Below, in pieces: positions 18,168 through 29,549 of a stretch of DNA of 64,000 nucleotides. The notes below the pieces were generated by a model. That model made no database searches. It saw nothing but the letters and a program-made list of their open reading frames with translations, and was not told where the DNA came from. The DNA is from Affinundibacterium macrobrachii (GTDB taxonomy: Bacteria > Pseudomonadota > Gammaproteobacteria > Burkholderiales > Burkholderiaceae_D). The stretch spans positions 620,001-684,000 of the forward strand of contig NZ_BMYT01000002.1 in NCBI RefSeq assembly GCF_014652415.1, given 5' to 3'. Position 1 is the stretch's first letter. The number at the start of each line of letters is the position of its first letter. The position numbers and the translations under genes are program-made.

Positions 18168-19369
18168 AAATTCTTTTTATACATCAAAATTTCCCTAGTC
18201 AGTTTATACATCTTGCCGCGCGTCTAGCACAAAAGAAACAAAACAAAGTCGTTGCTTTAACAATGTCGCAGCCACAGCCAATTCCAGGTGTGAATTTGCG
18301 TCCATACACTTTGCTGCGGCAAGCAGCGCCGGAAACACATCCACTTTTGAAGGATCAAGAGTCAAAGATTTTGTTGGCAGAAGCATGTGCGGCAGCCGCA
18401 ATGCAGCTCAAGCACGAAGGGTTTGTGCCAGACGTTATTATTGCGCATCCAGGATGGGGTGAAGCGCTATTTATGAAGGATGTATTTCCGCAGGCGAAAT
18501 TACTGATTTATTGCGAGTTTTATTACAATTTAGAAGGGCAAGATGTCGGTTTTGATCCGGAGATTCCGCCGCTGAATTTTCAACAACGTTGTCGCCTACG
18601 TTTAAAGAATACGACTAACCTACTCAGTATGGAGATTGCTGATGCAGCAATTTCGCCGACAAAGTGGCAGAAAAGTACCTACCCATCTTGGGCGCAAGAA
18701 AAAATCACAGTGATTCATGATGGGATTGATGTCGAGCGACTGGCATTTAATCCCAATGCACGTATCGAAGTCGCATCTAATCAGCACCACGCTAATTTGA
18801 ATTTCAAGCCGGGAGACGAGGTACTAAGTTACGTAGCGCGTAATCTTGAGCCTGTCCGAGGCTTTCAAATATTTATGCGGGCTTTACCAAGTATTTTGCG
18901 TAAGCGTCCAAATGCGCATGCCTTAATTGTTGGAGGCGATGGATTAGGTTACGGGCATAGCGCGCCAAATTCACTGAGTTGGCGTGAGCATTTAATGGCC
19001 GAGGTGGGAATCGATTTAGACATGCGTCGAGTGCATTTCTTGGGAAAAGTACCATACCAAACTTATTTGGATTTGCTCAGTGTGAGCAAAGTCCATTCTT
19101 ATTGGACGACACCTTTTGTACTCTCATGGTCTTTTTTAGAAGCTGCGTATAGCGGTCTACCTGTCATTGCTTCAAATACGCAGCCAGTTACAGAATTCGC
19201 ATCGCAATTGGGGGTTGAAACCTTTGATTTTTTTGACTTCGAAGATTTCTCTAAAAGAGCGACTCGTCAACTACAAGCGAAAACCAGTGTTCGGCGTGGT
19301 GTGAATTTTCCTGAGCTTCATTTGGAAAACAGTTTGAGGCAGCAGGTGAAATTGATTAATGATTTATAG
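18164..19369 (+). CDS. Family 4 (GT-B) glycosyltransferase
   Basis: This is a 401-residue GT-B enzyme. MKILFIHQNFPSQFIHLA begins the acceptor domain, DVIIAHPGWGEAL follows, and the donor domain (from about residue 215) holds VLSYVARNLEPVRGF, ALIVGGDGLGYG, RVHFLGKVPYQTYLDLL and SWSFLEAAYSGLPVIAS with the E-x7-E-type region. The ATG overlaps the methyltransferase stop (ATGA). It is the last gene of the glycan locus; the convergent gatB lies 139 nt further on, with a long inverted repeat between. Sugar and acceptor are unknown. Confidence 0.87.
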   Translation: MKILFIHQNFPSQFIHLAARLAQKKQNKVVALTMSQPQPIPGVNLRPYTLLRQAAPETHPLLKDQESKILLAEACAAAAMQLKHEGFVPDVIIAHPGWGEALFMKDVFPQAKLLIYCEFYYNLEGQDVGFDPEIPPLNFQQRCRLRLKNTTNLLSMEIADAAISPTKWQKSTYPSWAQEKITVIHDGIDVERLAFNPNARIEVASNQHHANLNFKPGDEVLSYVARNLEPVRGFQIFMRALPSILRKRPNAHALIVGGDGLGYGHSAPNSLSWREHLMAEVGIDLDMRRVHFLGKVPYQTYLDLLSVSKVHSYWTTPFVLSWSFLEAAYSGLPVIASNTQPVTEFASQLGVETFDFFDFEDFSKRATRQLQAKTSVRRGVNFPELHLENSLRQQVKLINDL

Positions 19370-19410
19370 CGAACTGTGAAAATAATCTTTCGATTCTATT
19401 TGTATGTACT

Positions 19411-19491
19411 AGATAGAAGCAGCGTAATTCCCAGATTCGTTAGCAATATTGTTGCCGTGAGTTGGAGTAATTTTACGCTTGGCTTCTATCT
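19411..19491. repeat. Long imperfect inverted repeat at the locus boundary
   Basis: AGATAGAAGC (19411-19420) pairs with GCTTCTATCT (19482-19491), and AGCGTAA (19421-19427) pairs with TTACGCT (19473-19479), so 17 bp pair with a 2-nt bulge around a 45-nt loop. It sits between the convergent GT4 gene and gatB, exactly where the AT-rich locus meets core genes. It could be a bidirectional transcription stop without a T run, or a scar of insertion. Confidence 0.6.
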
Positions 19492-19508
19492 CTGGTTAGC
19501 GAAATAAA

Positions 19509-20981
19509 TTATCCTGCCAACTTCTTCTTCAACAACTCATTCACTTGCGCAGGATTGCCTTTGCCTTTGGTCGCTTTCATTGCTTGACCAACTAAGGCGT
19601 TAAACGCTTTCTCTTTGCCAGCACGATATTCGTCGACTGACTGTTGGTTGGCTGCCATTACTTCGTCGATGATTTTTTCTAATGCGCCGACATCGGAGAT
19701 TTGTTTCAAGCCTTTCGCATCAATGACTTTATCTGCTAGATCAACATCAGCAGATGGTGTTTGCCACATCGCAGCGAATACTTCTTTTGCGATTTTGTTG
19801 GAGATGGTGCCATCGGCAATGCGTTGTAGTAGCAGTGCGAGTTGCGCTGCGTTGACTGGGATTGCGCTGATGTCGATGCTTTCACGATTGAGTGTGGAGG
19901 AGACATCGCCCATCAGCCAATTGGCGATTTGCTTAGCTTGTGCTGCTTTGTCGCCGTTTGGTGAAGCTGCTAGTGCGGCCTCAAAATATGCTGCCATCGC
20001 TTTTGATTGCGTAACGATCATCGCATCGTAATCTGATAAGCCATATTGTTCGGTGAAGCGAGCGCGCATTGCCGTTGGTAATTCTGGCATGGTGCTGCGC
20101 ACTTGTTCTACCCATTCGCGACTAATGCGTAATGGTGGTAAATCAGGATCAGGGAAATAGCGATAATCTTGTGAGTCTTCTTTGCTGCGCATAGAGCGCG
20201 TTTCTTTGCGATCTGGATCATACAGACGCGTCTCTTGCACCACGGTGCCACCATCTTCGATCAGTTCGATTTGACGGCGCACTTCAATATTGATTGCTTC
20301 TTCGAGGAAGCGGAATGAGTTTAAATTTTTGATTTCGCAACGCGTACCAAATTCTTTTTGACCAACTGGACGCACCGAAACATTGGCGTCGCAACGGAAT
20401 GAGCCTTCTTGCATATTGCCATCGCAGATATCAAGCCACACCACTAAAGAGTGAAGTGCTTTAGCGTAGGCGACTGCTTCGGCTGCACTGCGCATGACAG
20501 GTTCGGTTACGATCTCTAATAGCGGTGTGCCAGCGCGATTTAAATCAATGCCAGTCATGCCTTGATAGTCTTCGTGTAAGGATTTTCCGGCGTCTTCTTC
20601 CAGATGTGCGCGGGTTAATTCAATTACTTTGACTTCTGATTTACCGTCTTTTTCCACCACACAAGTGACAGAGCCACCTTGTACTACAGGGATCTCGAAT
20701 TGGCTGATTTGATAGCCTTTAGGTAGATCAGGATAAAAATAATTTTTGCGTGCAAAGATTGATTCTGGTGCGATATGGGCGCCAACAGCCAAACCAAATT
20801 GAATGGCTTTTTCTACCGCACCTTTATTCATGACTGGCAGTACGCCTGGCAATGCTAAATCGACAGGGCTAGCTTGCGTATTCGGTTCTGCACCAAATTG
20901 GATGGAAGAACCACTGAAAATTTTAGAGTTAGTTTTGAGTTGTGCATGTGTCTCAAAACCGATAACGACTTCCCATTGCAT
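19509..20981 (-). CDS. gatB: Aspartyl/glutamyl-tRNA amidotransferase subunit B
   Basis: GatB is the kinase/tRNA-binding subunit of the GatCAB complex, which converts Glu-tRNA(Gln) or Asp-tRNA(Asn) to the amide form. [35 protein letters not shown] [37 protein letters not shown] and [15 protein letters not shown] are diagnostic. The 490 residues are full length, including the C-terminal YqeY-like helical tail domain. It is the last gene of the minus-strand gatC-gatA-gatB unit, 80 nt after gatA. Confidence 0.97.
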   Translation of the reverse strand: MQWEVVIGFETHAQLKTNSKIFSGSSIQFGAEPNTQASPVDLALPGVLPVMNKGAVEKAIQFGLAVGAHIAPESIFARKNYFYPDLPKGYQISQFEIPVVQGGSVTCVVEKDGKSEVKVIELTRAHLEEDAGKSLHEDYQGMTGIDLNRAGTPLLEIVTEPVMRSAAEAVAYAKALHSLVVWLDICDGNMQEGSFRCDANVSVRPVGQKEFGTRCEIKNLNSFRFLEEAINIEVRRQIELIEDGGTVVQETRLYDPDRKETRSMRSKEDSQDYRYFPDPDLPPLRISREWVEQVRSTMPELPTAMRARFTEQYGLSDYDAMIVTQSKAMAAYFEAALAASPNGDKAAQAKQIANWLMGDVSSTLNRESIDISAIPVNAAQLALLLQRIADGTISNKIAKEVFAAMWQTPSADVDLADKVIDAKGLKQISDVGALEKIIDEVMAANQQSVDEYRAGKEKAFNALVGQAMKATKGKGNPAQVNELLKKKLAG

Positions 20982-21061
20982 AATGCATTCCTTTTGTAAT
21001 TCTCTATCGACCTAGCGATGTTTTCAAATTCATCTTCCCTTAGCGGGACAGAATTTGCGAT

Positions 21062-22516
21062 TTATTCCGGTGATTTCGTATGCCAATTAGTTGCTTGTTG
21101 ATACTGATGGGCGACATTGAGCAACTTCGCTTCGGAAAAATAATTGCCGATAATTTGTAAGCCAACTGGGCGGTTACTATTTTTTTCACCTTGGCCGAAT
21201 CCGCAGGGAATCGACATGCCGGGTAAGCCCGCTAAGCTAGTTGATAAGGTAAAAATATCCGCCAAATAGTTGGCTACTGGATCATCTGATTTATCGCCTA
21301 AATCCCATGCGACTGTTGGTGCCACTGGGCCCATGATGACATCACATTGCGCAAACGCAGCTTGAAAATCTTGTGCAATCAAGCGGCGAATTTTTTGTGC
21401 TTGTAAGTAGTAAGCATCGTAGTAGCCATGTGATAAAACGTAGGCACCAGTCAAAATGCGACGTTTGACTTCATCACCAAAACCTTCGGTGCGAGTCTTA
21501 CGATACATGTCATTCAAATCTTTATAGTCAGCGGCACGATGGCCGTAACGTACACCATCAAAGCGACTTAAATTTGAGGAAGCTTCAGCGGGTGCAATGA
21601 TGTAATAAACAGGGATCGACAATTCGGTTTTTGGTAGCGAGATATCGACTAAAGTGGCACCTAATTTTTCATATTCAGCTAAAGCTGTGCGTACCGCTTG
21701 TTCTACATCGCTGGCAAGACCGGTACCAAAAAACTCACGTGGTACTCCAATTCGCAGACCTTTGATATCTTGATTGAGTTGGCGAGAGAAATCTTCTTTG
21801 TCACGTTGTACGCTGGTCGAATCTTTCTCATCAAATCCCGTCATTGCATTGAGTAGCCAACTGCAGTCTTCCGCGGTCTGTGCCATTGGGCCGCCTTGGT
21901 CTAGCGAAGAGGCAAAAGCAATCATGCCGTAACGTGAGACGCTGCCATAAGTTGGCTTAATCCCAGTAACCCCGCAAAACGCGGCGGGTTGGCGAATCGA
22001 ACCACCTGTATCTGTACCGGTTGCGGCAGGTGTGAGGCGTGCGGCAATGGCTGCTGCCGATCCACCAGACGATCCACCCGGAACAGCACTCGTGTCCCAA
22101 GGATTCTTGACTGCTCCAAAATAGGAATTTTCATTGCCTGAGCCCATCGCAAATTCGTCGCAATTGAGTTTGCCTAGCGTGACCATGCCAGCTTGCTTGA
22201 ATAATGTGACGACGGTGGCATCGAATGGACTGACATAGTTTTCCAACATGCGTGAACCTGCGGTCGAACGCCAATCGCGCGTCACAAAAATATCTTTGTG
22301 CGCAATTGGAATGCCTGTCAGTGCGGTAGCATCGCCTGCAGCCAGCGCTTGATCCGCCGCGTTTGCTTGTGCCAGTGTTAAGCTGCGATCAACATGCATG
22401 AAGGCGTTTAAATTGCTGGCTTCAATCCGATTTAAATAATGTGTCGCTAATTCGGTAGCGGAAATTTGTTTGCTCTGCAGCATTGCAGAAAGTTGTTTTA
22501 ATGAGTGCGTGTGCAT
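21062..22516 (-). CDS. gatA: Aspartyl/glutamyl-tRNA amidotransferase subunit A
   Basis: GatA is the glutaminase subunit of GatCAB and belongs to the amidase-signature family. It liberates ammonia from glutamine and channels it to GatB. The Ser-cisSer-Lys triad is visible: Lys in PIAHKDIF, cis-Ser in [11 protein letters not shown], and nucleophile Ser in [16 protein letters not shown]. The 484 residues are the normal length. It lies between gatC and gatB on the minus strand with spacers of 94 and 80 nt, consistent with one transcription unit. Confidence 0.97.
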   Translation of the reverse strand: MHTHSLKQLSAMLQSKQISATELATHYLNRIEASNLNAFMHVDRSLTLAQANAADQALAAGDATALTGIPIAHKDIFVTRDWRSTAGSRMLENYVSPFDATVVTLFKQAGMVTLGKLNCDEFAMGSGNENSYFGAVKNPWDTSAVPGGSSGGSAAAIAARLTPAATGTDTGGSIRQPAAFCGVTGIKPTYGSVSRYGMIAFASSLDQGGPMAQTAEDCSWLLNAMTGFDEKDSTSVQRDKEDFSRQLNQDIKGLRIGVPREFFGTGLASDVEQAVRTALAEYEKLGATLVDISLPKTELSIPVYYIIAPAEASSNLSRFDGVRYGHRAADYKDLNDMYRKTRTEGFGDEVKRRILTGAYVLSHGYYDAYYLQAQKIRRLIAQDFQAAFAQCDVIMGPVAPTVAWDLGDKSDDPVANYLADIFTLSTSLAGLPGMSIPCGFGQGEKNSNRPVGLQIIGNYFSEAKLLNVAHQYQQATNWHTKSPE

Positions 22517-22610
22517 GGATTTTTCTCAGCGTATTCTTTGTTTCAAGGTGTGATGCCTGCAGCGTTATTCGGCCGGCTGGTACACATAAAGTGACTGAAT
22601 GGCGATCTTT

Positions 22611-22913
22611 CTACTCGATGACTTTTGGTACAAGGTAGAGTCCATCCTGCGTCGCTGGAGCGACTTGTTGATATTCGTCGCGGTGATTGCTTTCAGTGAC
22701 TTGATCTTCACGCAAGCGCAAACAAATCTCAGGCATCAGTGCAGCAATCGGATGACTAAGTGGAGCAATGCCTGTGGTGTCGACGGCTTTGAGTTGTTCT
22801 GCAATGGCGAAGAAACCATTGAGTTTTTCTAGCGTTTGATTGGCTTGTGTTTCGTCAAGTTCGAGTCGTGCCAAATTGGCGATACGTTTAACATCGTTTA
22901 ATTCTAATGACAT
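22611..22913 (-). CDS. gatC: Aspartyl/glutamyl-tRNA amidotransferase subunit C
   Basis: GatC is the small stabilising subunit that wraps around GatA and contacts Gat[20 protein letters not shown] at the N-terminus and LREDQVTES then [10 protein letters not shown] at the C-terminus are typical. The 100 residues are the usual length. It is the first gene of the unit, diverging from mreB across a 544-nt spacer, an arrangement common in Burkholderiales. Confidence 0.95.
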   Translation of the reverse strand: MSLELNDVKRIANLARLELDETQANQTLEKLNGFFAIAEQLKAVDTTGIAPLSHPIAALMPEICLRLREDQVTESNHRDEYQQVAPATQDGLYLVPKVIE

Positions 22914-24492
<1,579 letters not shown>

Positions 24493-24588
24493 TTTGAGAT
24501 TCTTTGGATTGAAACGCGGGTTAAGTCGCAGGCAATAGTTTTGTTCAATGCGCACCTTAATGATCTATTGAAGTTAGCTTTTAAAGTC

Positions 24589-24623
24589 AGATCTGGCAGC
24601 GGTAGAATGCCAGATCTTTTTTT
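24589..24623 (+). terminator. Intrinsic terminator between mreB and mreC
   Basis: A perfect 10-bp stem AGATCTGGCA / TGCCAGATCT (24589-24598 and 24608-24617) with a 9-nt loop runs into seven T (24617-24623). It ends 32 nt before the mreC ATG. It should reduce readthrough from mreB into mreCD-mrdAB, giving excess MreB over its partners. Confidence 0.85.
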
Positions 24624-24655
24624 AAGTTTTATTGCTTGTTTGCTGGCGTCCATCT

Positions 24656-25747
24656 ATGCAACATAGTCCACCACCACTATTCAAACAAGGCGCATCGGCG
24701 CGCGTTAAAGTGGTGTTCTTCGCTGTCTTCGCGATCGCTTTATTGGTAGTCGATTCGCGTTTGAATTCTTTGGTGCGCGTACGTCAAATCGTAGCGACCG
24801 TCCTTTACCCTTTGCAGATGTTGGTATTGATGCCGCGTGATGCAGCAAATGCTTTGAGCGACTATTTTGCCTCGACCACGCGCCTGCAAAGCGAGCTTGG
24901 CGCATTGAAGCAACAACAAATTTTGCAAGCGCAAACTGTTCAAAAAACCAGCTTACTGGAGAGTGAAAACGCGCATCTACGTCGCTTATTGGAATTGAAA
25001 GAGCGTACGCCGAGCAAATCATTGTTAGCCGAAATCTTGTATGACGCACGTGACGAATATGCACGCAAGATTATTTTGAATAAAGGATCACAACAAGGCG
25101 TTGCGCTAGGTCAGCCAGTCATCGACGAGCGCGGTGTGATTGGTCAAGTAACGCGCGTCTTCCCATTAACTGCCGAAGTCACTTTATTGACCGATAAAAA
25201 TCAAGCGATTCCAGTGCAGGTTGAGCGCAGCGGTATGCGTAGCGTGATTCATGGTCGCGGTCGTTCAGCTTATTTGGAAATGCGTGTCACCAGTAATGCC
25301 GATGTCAAATTGGGCGACACCTTGATTACTTCTGGCTTGGATGGAATCTATCCACCGGGTTTGCAAGTGGCAAAAGTAACGCAAGTAGAGAGTAAGGCGA
25401 GTACAACTTTTGAAGTCGTCTTGTGTATGCCTGTGGCGGGATTAGAGCAACATAAGCAGCTCTTAATTTTATTAGTCGACATTAGCCAATTGGCACCACC
25501 GGAATCCGAAGAAGAGCGGACCAAAAAAGAAAAAATTAATCGTCGAGTGACGCGTGACTCAGCAAAAGACGAGGATAAGGCGGCGGTTAAAGAGGCTGTT
25601 CCTTTAAATGCAGATGCTGTGCCGGCAACGCCAGTCGGCGCAATTGCTGCTACAGCACCGATAAACTCAACAAGTCCAACATCAGTCCAACCGAAAGTGG
25701 ATGTGCGTGCGAATCCCGCTAGCACAGTTAAAGAGGATAAAAAATGA
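24656..25747 (+). CDS. mreC: Rod-shape-determining protein MreC
   Basis: MreC is a bitopic inner-membrane protein that links MreB to PBP2 in the periplasm. One transmembrane helix (VVFFAVFAIALLVVDS, near residue 20) is followed by a coiled coil (about 65-110) and the beta-barrel domain with VGQPVIDERGVIGQV-like sequence (LGQPVIDERGVIGQV), LLTDKNQAIPVQVERSG and GDTLITSGLDGIYPPGLQV. The last 75 residues are an Ala/Pro/Thr/Lys-rich low-complexity tail not needed for the fold. ATG 24656 is preferred over an in-frame TTG at 24632. The stop overlaps mreD as ATGA. Confidence 0.95.
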   Translation: MQHSPPPLFKQGASARVKVVFFAVFAIALLVVDSRLNSLVRVRQIVATVLYPLQMLVLMPRDAANALSDYFASTTRLQSELGALKQQQILQAQTVQKTSLLESENAHLRRLLELKERTPSKSLLAEILYDARDEYARKIILNKGSQQGVALGQPVIDERGVIGQVTRVFPLTAEVTLLTDKNQAIPVQVERSGMRSVIHGRGRSAYLEMRVTSNADVKLGDTLITSGLDGIYPPGLQVAKVTQVESKASTTFEVVLCMPVAGLEQHKQLLILLVDISQLAPPESEEERTKKEKINRRVTRDSAKDEDKAAVKEAVPLNADAVPATPVGAIAATAPINSTSPTSVQPKVDVRANPASTVKEDKK

Positions 25748-26259
25748 GCCATCCTCATTACATTTTATTGCCTGCCAATTCTTTCTTTATCGCTTTTAGT
25801 TTGATGCTGGCGTTCATCTTGAATTTGTTCCCTTGGGGGCTCAGTGTTGGCGTGCCGGATTTTGTTGCTTTGGCTTTGGTGTTTTGGAGTATTCACCAAC
25901 CGCGTAAAGTTGGAATCGGTGTCGCTTTCATCATGGGCTTACTGATGGATGTGCATGATGCGGTGTATTTAGGTGAAAATGCCTTGGCCTATACTTTGTT
26001 ATCTTACTTCGCGATCTCGATTCATCGTCGCGTGTTGTGGTTTCCTCCCATAGTACAAAGCCTACAGGTCTTCCCCTTATTTCTTGGCGTTCAATTGATT
26101 CAACTTGCAGTGCGTTTATTGTCCTCTGATTCGCATTTTCCGGGATGGCTATTTTTCTTGGAATGTGTTGTCACCACCGCTTTATGGCCGCTCGCAACGT
26201 GGCTTCTTCTCGCTCCTCAACGACGTGCTGTCGATAAAGACAATACGCGTCCGATTTAA
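25744..26259 (+). CDS. mreD: Rod-shape-determining protein MreD
   Basis: MreD is a small polytopic inner-membrane partner of MreC. The 171 residues contain about five hydrophobic segments, with GVPDFVALALVFWSIHQPRKVGIGVAFIMGLLMDV-type sequence in the middle (PDFVALALVFWSIHQPRKVG, then LLMDVHDA), and YTLLSYFAI. The ATG overlaps the mreC stop by 4 nt, so the two are translationally coupled. Length is normal (about 160-175). Confidence 0.93.
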   Translation: MSHPHYILLPANSFFIAFSLMLAFILNLFPWGLSVGVPDFVALALVFWSIHQPRKVGIGVAFIMGLLMDVHDAVYLGENALAYTLLSYFAISIHRRVLWFPPIVQSLQVFPLFLGVQLIQLAVRLLSSDSHFPGWLFFLECVVTTALWPLATWLLLAPQRRAVDKDNTRPI

Positions 26260-26295
26260 GTAAGTTACTCGATCTCAGGCTGGAGTTAAGTAGGC

Positions 26296-28431
26296 ATGAC
26301 AGAATTAAAAAATACTGAGCGTGAGCTATATTTATTTCGGGTGCGTCTATTCGTCATTGGATTGCTTGCACTCGTTTGCTTCAGTATTTTATTGGGGCGT
26401 TATGTATGGCTACAAATTATCAAGCACGACACGTATGCCACCAAGGCCAATGAAAATCGTATATCGGTGGTCCCTATCGTACCAAATCGGGGTTTGATTT
26501 TAGATAGAAATGGCGTCATCCTTGCGCGTAATTATTCTGCTTACACCTTAGAAATTACGCCGTCAAAAATTACCCAAGACTTAGATAGTTTGATTGATGA
26601 TTTGGCTGAGTTGGTTGACATACAGCCCAAACACCGCAAGCGTTTGCGTAAGTTAATGGAAGAATCAAAAAGCTTTGGTAGTTTGCCGATTCGTACTCGC
26701 TTATCCGATGAAGAAGTCGCGCGTTTTACCGCGCAGCGCTTTCGTTTCCCTGGTGTCGATGTGCAAGCCCGTTTGTTTCGCCAATACCCTTTGGGCGATG
26801 TCGCCTCGCATGTGATTGGTTACATCGGTCGGATTAATAAACGTGATGCTGATTTGATCGAAGATAGTGAAGATGCACCGAATTACAAAGGCACAAACTA
26901 CATCGGCAAAGAAGGTTTAGAAAAGAGTTACGAAAAAATCTTACATGGCACCACTGGCTTTGAAGAAGTCGAAGTTTCGGCAGGTGGCCGTCCCGTTCGA
27001 ACGCTATCTCGAAATTTGCCGACTTCTGGCAAAAATTTGATTCTCTCGGTTGATATTGAATTACAAAAAGTTGTGGAAGAAGCGTTCGGCGATCGTCGCG
27101 GTGCTTTTGTCGCGATTCAGCCAGAGACGGGTGACGTGCTGTCTTTTGTATCGATGCCGACATTTGATCCTAACTTGTTTGTTGAAGGGATTGATCAGCA
27201 AAGTTGGAATGAGCTGAATACCTCCGAAGACATTCCTTTGTTGAATCGTCCTTTGACTGGTGCATATCCACCGGGTTCTACCTTTAAACCATTTATGGCG
27301 CTGGCGGCCTTGGAACTAGGTAAACGCACCATGACGCAGGCCATTTCCGATCCTGGTTATTTCGCATTTGGGAATAAGATTTTCCGAGATGATAAACCGG
27401 GTGGTCATGGCTTCGTTGATATGTATCGCGCAGTCGCTTTATCTTGTGACACCTATTTTTATCAGTTAGCGAATGAAATGGGTGTTGATACCATGCACGA
27501 TTTCATGGCGCAATTTGGGATGGGGCAAATCACTGGTATTGATTTGGATAATGAGCGAAAAGGATTATTGCCTTCGACAGCATGGAAGCGCGCTGCCTTC
27601 AAAAAGCCCGCTAATCAGCGTTGGATTCCCGGTGACACGATTTCGCTTGGTATCGGTCAGGGGCAAAATACATTTACGCCATTGCAGATGGCGTATGCCA
27701 CCGCGATTCTGGTGAACAATGGCGTTGTGATGAAACCGCATTTGGTGAAACAGATTGAAGATCCGCAAACCAAACAACGTAGTTTGACCGTTCCGAAAGA
27801 AAGTTATCGCATTCCTTTGAAGCCAGAGAATGTGGAATTTATCAAAAATGCGATGGGTGGCGTGGTGCGTGAAGGTACAGGAGCGCGTGCTTTTGCTGGT
27901 GCTGAATATACTTCCGGCGGTAAGACAGGTACCGCACAAGTGATTGCTATGAAAAAAACCGAGAAACATGGAACCAAGCACGCGGTCGAGCGTTTCCGCG
28001 ATCATTCTTGGTATATTGCTTTTGCCCCGATTGATAAACCGAAGATTGCGGTAGCGATCATTGTCGAAAATGGCGGATATGGCTCTGAATCTGCCGCGCC
28101 GATTGTGCGTAAAGCTTTTGACTATTATTTATTGGGTAAGCGTCCTGCTGAGAAAGCGACTCCTGTACAACCTGCCGTCGGTAATGAGATTGAAGATATT
28201 TCTCATACACATGCTGACGACAATCCGGTGGCAGAATCTGTTAATGCACAGGTAAATAACGCACCGGTAAATCCTCCAGCGACAACACCCACGGCGACAC
28301 CGGCATCAAGCCAAGGACAAACTCCTGCAAAGCTGCCAATACAAACACAGCCAAAGGTACCACCGCAAGTACCGCCCCAAGCACCAGCGAAGATAGTGAC
28401 TGAGGTGAAACCTGCCGGAGTAAAAAAATAA
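26296..28431 (+). CDS. mrdA: Penicillin-binding protein 2, elongasome transpeptidase
   Basis: PBP2 cross-links new peptidoglycan during cell elongation together with RodA. An N-terminal transmembrane helix (about residues 17-40) precedes the pedestal domain (RGLILDRNGVILARN, GREGLEKSYE-like GKEGLEKSYE) and the transpeptidase. Catalytic motifs are STFK (in YPPGSTFKPFMAL), SCD (in VALSCDTYFYQLA) and KTGTAQ. Residues 640-711 form a Pro/Ala/Thr/Gln-rich low-complexity extension; E. coli PBP2 has 633 residues, so this tail is extra. GGAG stands 11 nt upstream of the ATG. The stop shares its final base with the rodA start (TAATG). Confidence 0.96.
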   Translation: MTELKNTERELYLFRVRLFVIGLLALVCFSILLGRYVWLQIIKHDTYATKANENRISVVPIVPNRGLILDRNGVILARNYSAYTLEITPSKITQDLDSLIDDLAELVDIQPKHRKRLRKLMEESKSFGSLPIRTRLSDEEVARFTAQRFRFPGVDVQARLFRQYPLGDVASHVIGYIGRINKRDADLIEDSEDAPNYKGTNYIGKEGLEKSYEKILHGTTGFEEVEVSAGGRPVRTLSRNLPTSGKNLILSVDIELQKVVEEAFGDRRGAFVAIQPETGDVLSFVSMPTFDPNLFVEGIDQQSWNELNTSEDIPLLNRPLTGAYPPGSTFKPFMALAALELGKRTMTQAISDPGYFAFGNKIFRDDKPGGHGFVDMYRAVALSCDTYFYQLANEMGVDTMHDFMAQFGMGQITGIDLDNERKGLLPSTAWKRAAFKKPANQRWIPGDTISLGIGQGQNTFTPLQMAYATAILVNNGVVMKPHLVKQIEDPQTKQRSLTVPKESYRIPLKPENVEFIKNAMGGVVREGTGARAFAGAEYTSGGKTGTAQVIAMKKTEKHGTKHAVERFRDHSWYIAFAPIDKPKIAVAIIVENGGYGSESAAPIVRKAFDYYLLGKRPAEKATPVQPAVGNEIEDISHTHADDNPVAESVNAQVNNAPVNPPATTPTATPASSQGQTPAKLPIQTQPKVPPQVPPQAPAKIVTEVKPAGVKK

Positions 28432-29540
28432 TGGATAACAAGTCGGTTTACTGGAAGCGCTTTCGTTCTCTTTTCACGGTCTTTGATGCACCACTGGCGA
28501 TCTTATTATTTTTGATTATCTCAACTGGAGTTGTGACGATGTACTCGGCAGGTTTGGATTGGCCAGGACGAGTTGAACATCACATCCGTAACATCGTTGT
28601 TGCTTTTTTTGTGATGTGGATAGTAGCAAATATCCCGCCACAAACCTTGATGCGATTTGCCGTACCTTTGTATGTGCTTGGGGTTACATTATTGATTGGT
28701 GTGGCGATGTTTGGCATTGTAAAAAATGGCTCGCGTCGCTGGCTTAATGTGGGTACGGTAGTACAACCTTCAGAGATATTAAAGATCGCCTTACCTCTGA
28801 TGCTCGCTTGGTATTTTCAAAAACGTGAAGGTGCATTACGTTGGAAAGACTTTGTGATTGCGACCGTGATTCTGGTCATTCCTGCTGGTTTGATTGCGAA
28901 GCAGCCCGATCTCGGTACAACGATTTTGGTGTTTGTTTCTGGTTTCTCGATTATCTTTTTTGCCGGTTTGTCGTGGCGTTTGCTGGGAGCGTTGACTATC
29001 ATTGGTCTGGCTAGCTTGCCTTTAGTGTGGAAGTTTTTATTGCATGATTACCAGCGACATCGGGTTGAGATTATGTTCGATCCGACAGTCGATGCATTGG
29101 GTAAAGGTTTTCATATTATTCAATCGATGATCGCGGTCGGTTCTGGCGGCTTAACTGGTAAAGGCTGGCGAGGGGGCACGCAATCGCATCTAGAATTTAT
29201 TCCTGAACATACTACCGATTTTATTTCTGCTGTGTATTTGGAAGAATTTGGCTTCATGGGCGCAGCCTTTTTAGTGACGCTTTATTTCTTGTTTGTGGTG
29301 CGTGGTTTGATGATTGCATCAAATGCGCCAACCTTGTTTTCGCGTTTAATGGCAGGTGCGGTGACGATGATCTTTTTCACCTATGCTTTTGTGAATATGG
29401 GTATGGTGGTCGGCATTTTGCCAGTCGTTGGAGTCCCTTTACCTTTCGTTAGTTTTGGTGGTACCGCGATGGTAACGCTGGGTATGGGGGCAGGTATTTT
29501 GATGAGCATACAGCATCATCGAAAGTTAATGAAATCTTAG
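28431..29540 (+). CDS. mrdB: SEDS peptidoglycan polymerase RodA
   Basis: RodA is the membrane glycosyltransferase that polymerises lipid II in the elongasome, paired with PBP2. The 369 residues carry about ten transmembrane segments. NGSRRWLNVG, QPSEILKIALPL, AKQPDLGTTIL, and the C-terminal GMVVGILPVVGVPLPFVSFGGTAMVTLG are classic SEDS signatures; the catalytic Asp lies in the large periplasmic loop region near EHTTDFISAV. The start codon overlaps the mrdA stop, so the two partner enzymes are made together. Confidence 0.96.
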   Translation: MDNKSVYWKRFRSLFTVFDAPLAILLFLIISTGVVTMYSAGLDWPGRVEHHIRNIVVAFFVMWIVANIPPQTLMRFAVPLYVLGVTLLIGVAMFGIVKNGSRRWLNVGTVVQPSEILKIALPLMLAWYFQKREGALRWKDFVIATVILVIPAGLIAKQPDLGTTILVFVSGFSIIFFAGLSWRLLGALTIIGLASLPLVWKFLLHDYQRHRVEIMFDPTVDALGKGFHIIQSMIAVGSGGLTGKGWRGGTQSHLEFIPEHTTDFISAVYLEEFGFMGAAFLVTLYFLFVVRGLMIASNAPTLFSRLMAGAVTMIFFTYAFVNMGMVVGILPVVGVPLPFVSFGGTAMVTLGMGAGILMSIQHHRKLMKS

Positions 29541-29549
29541 GGCAACTCC

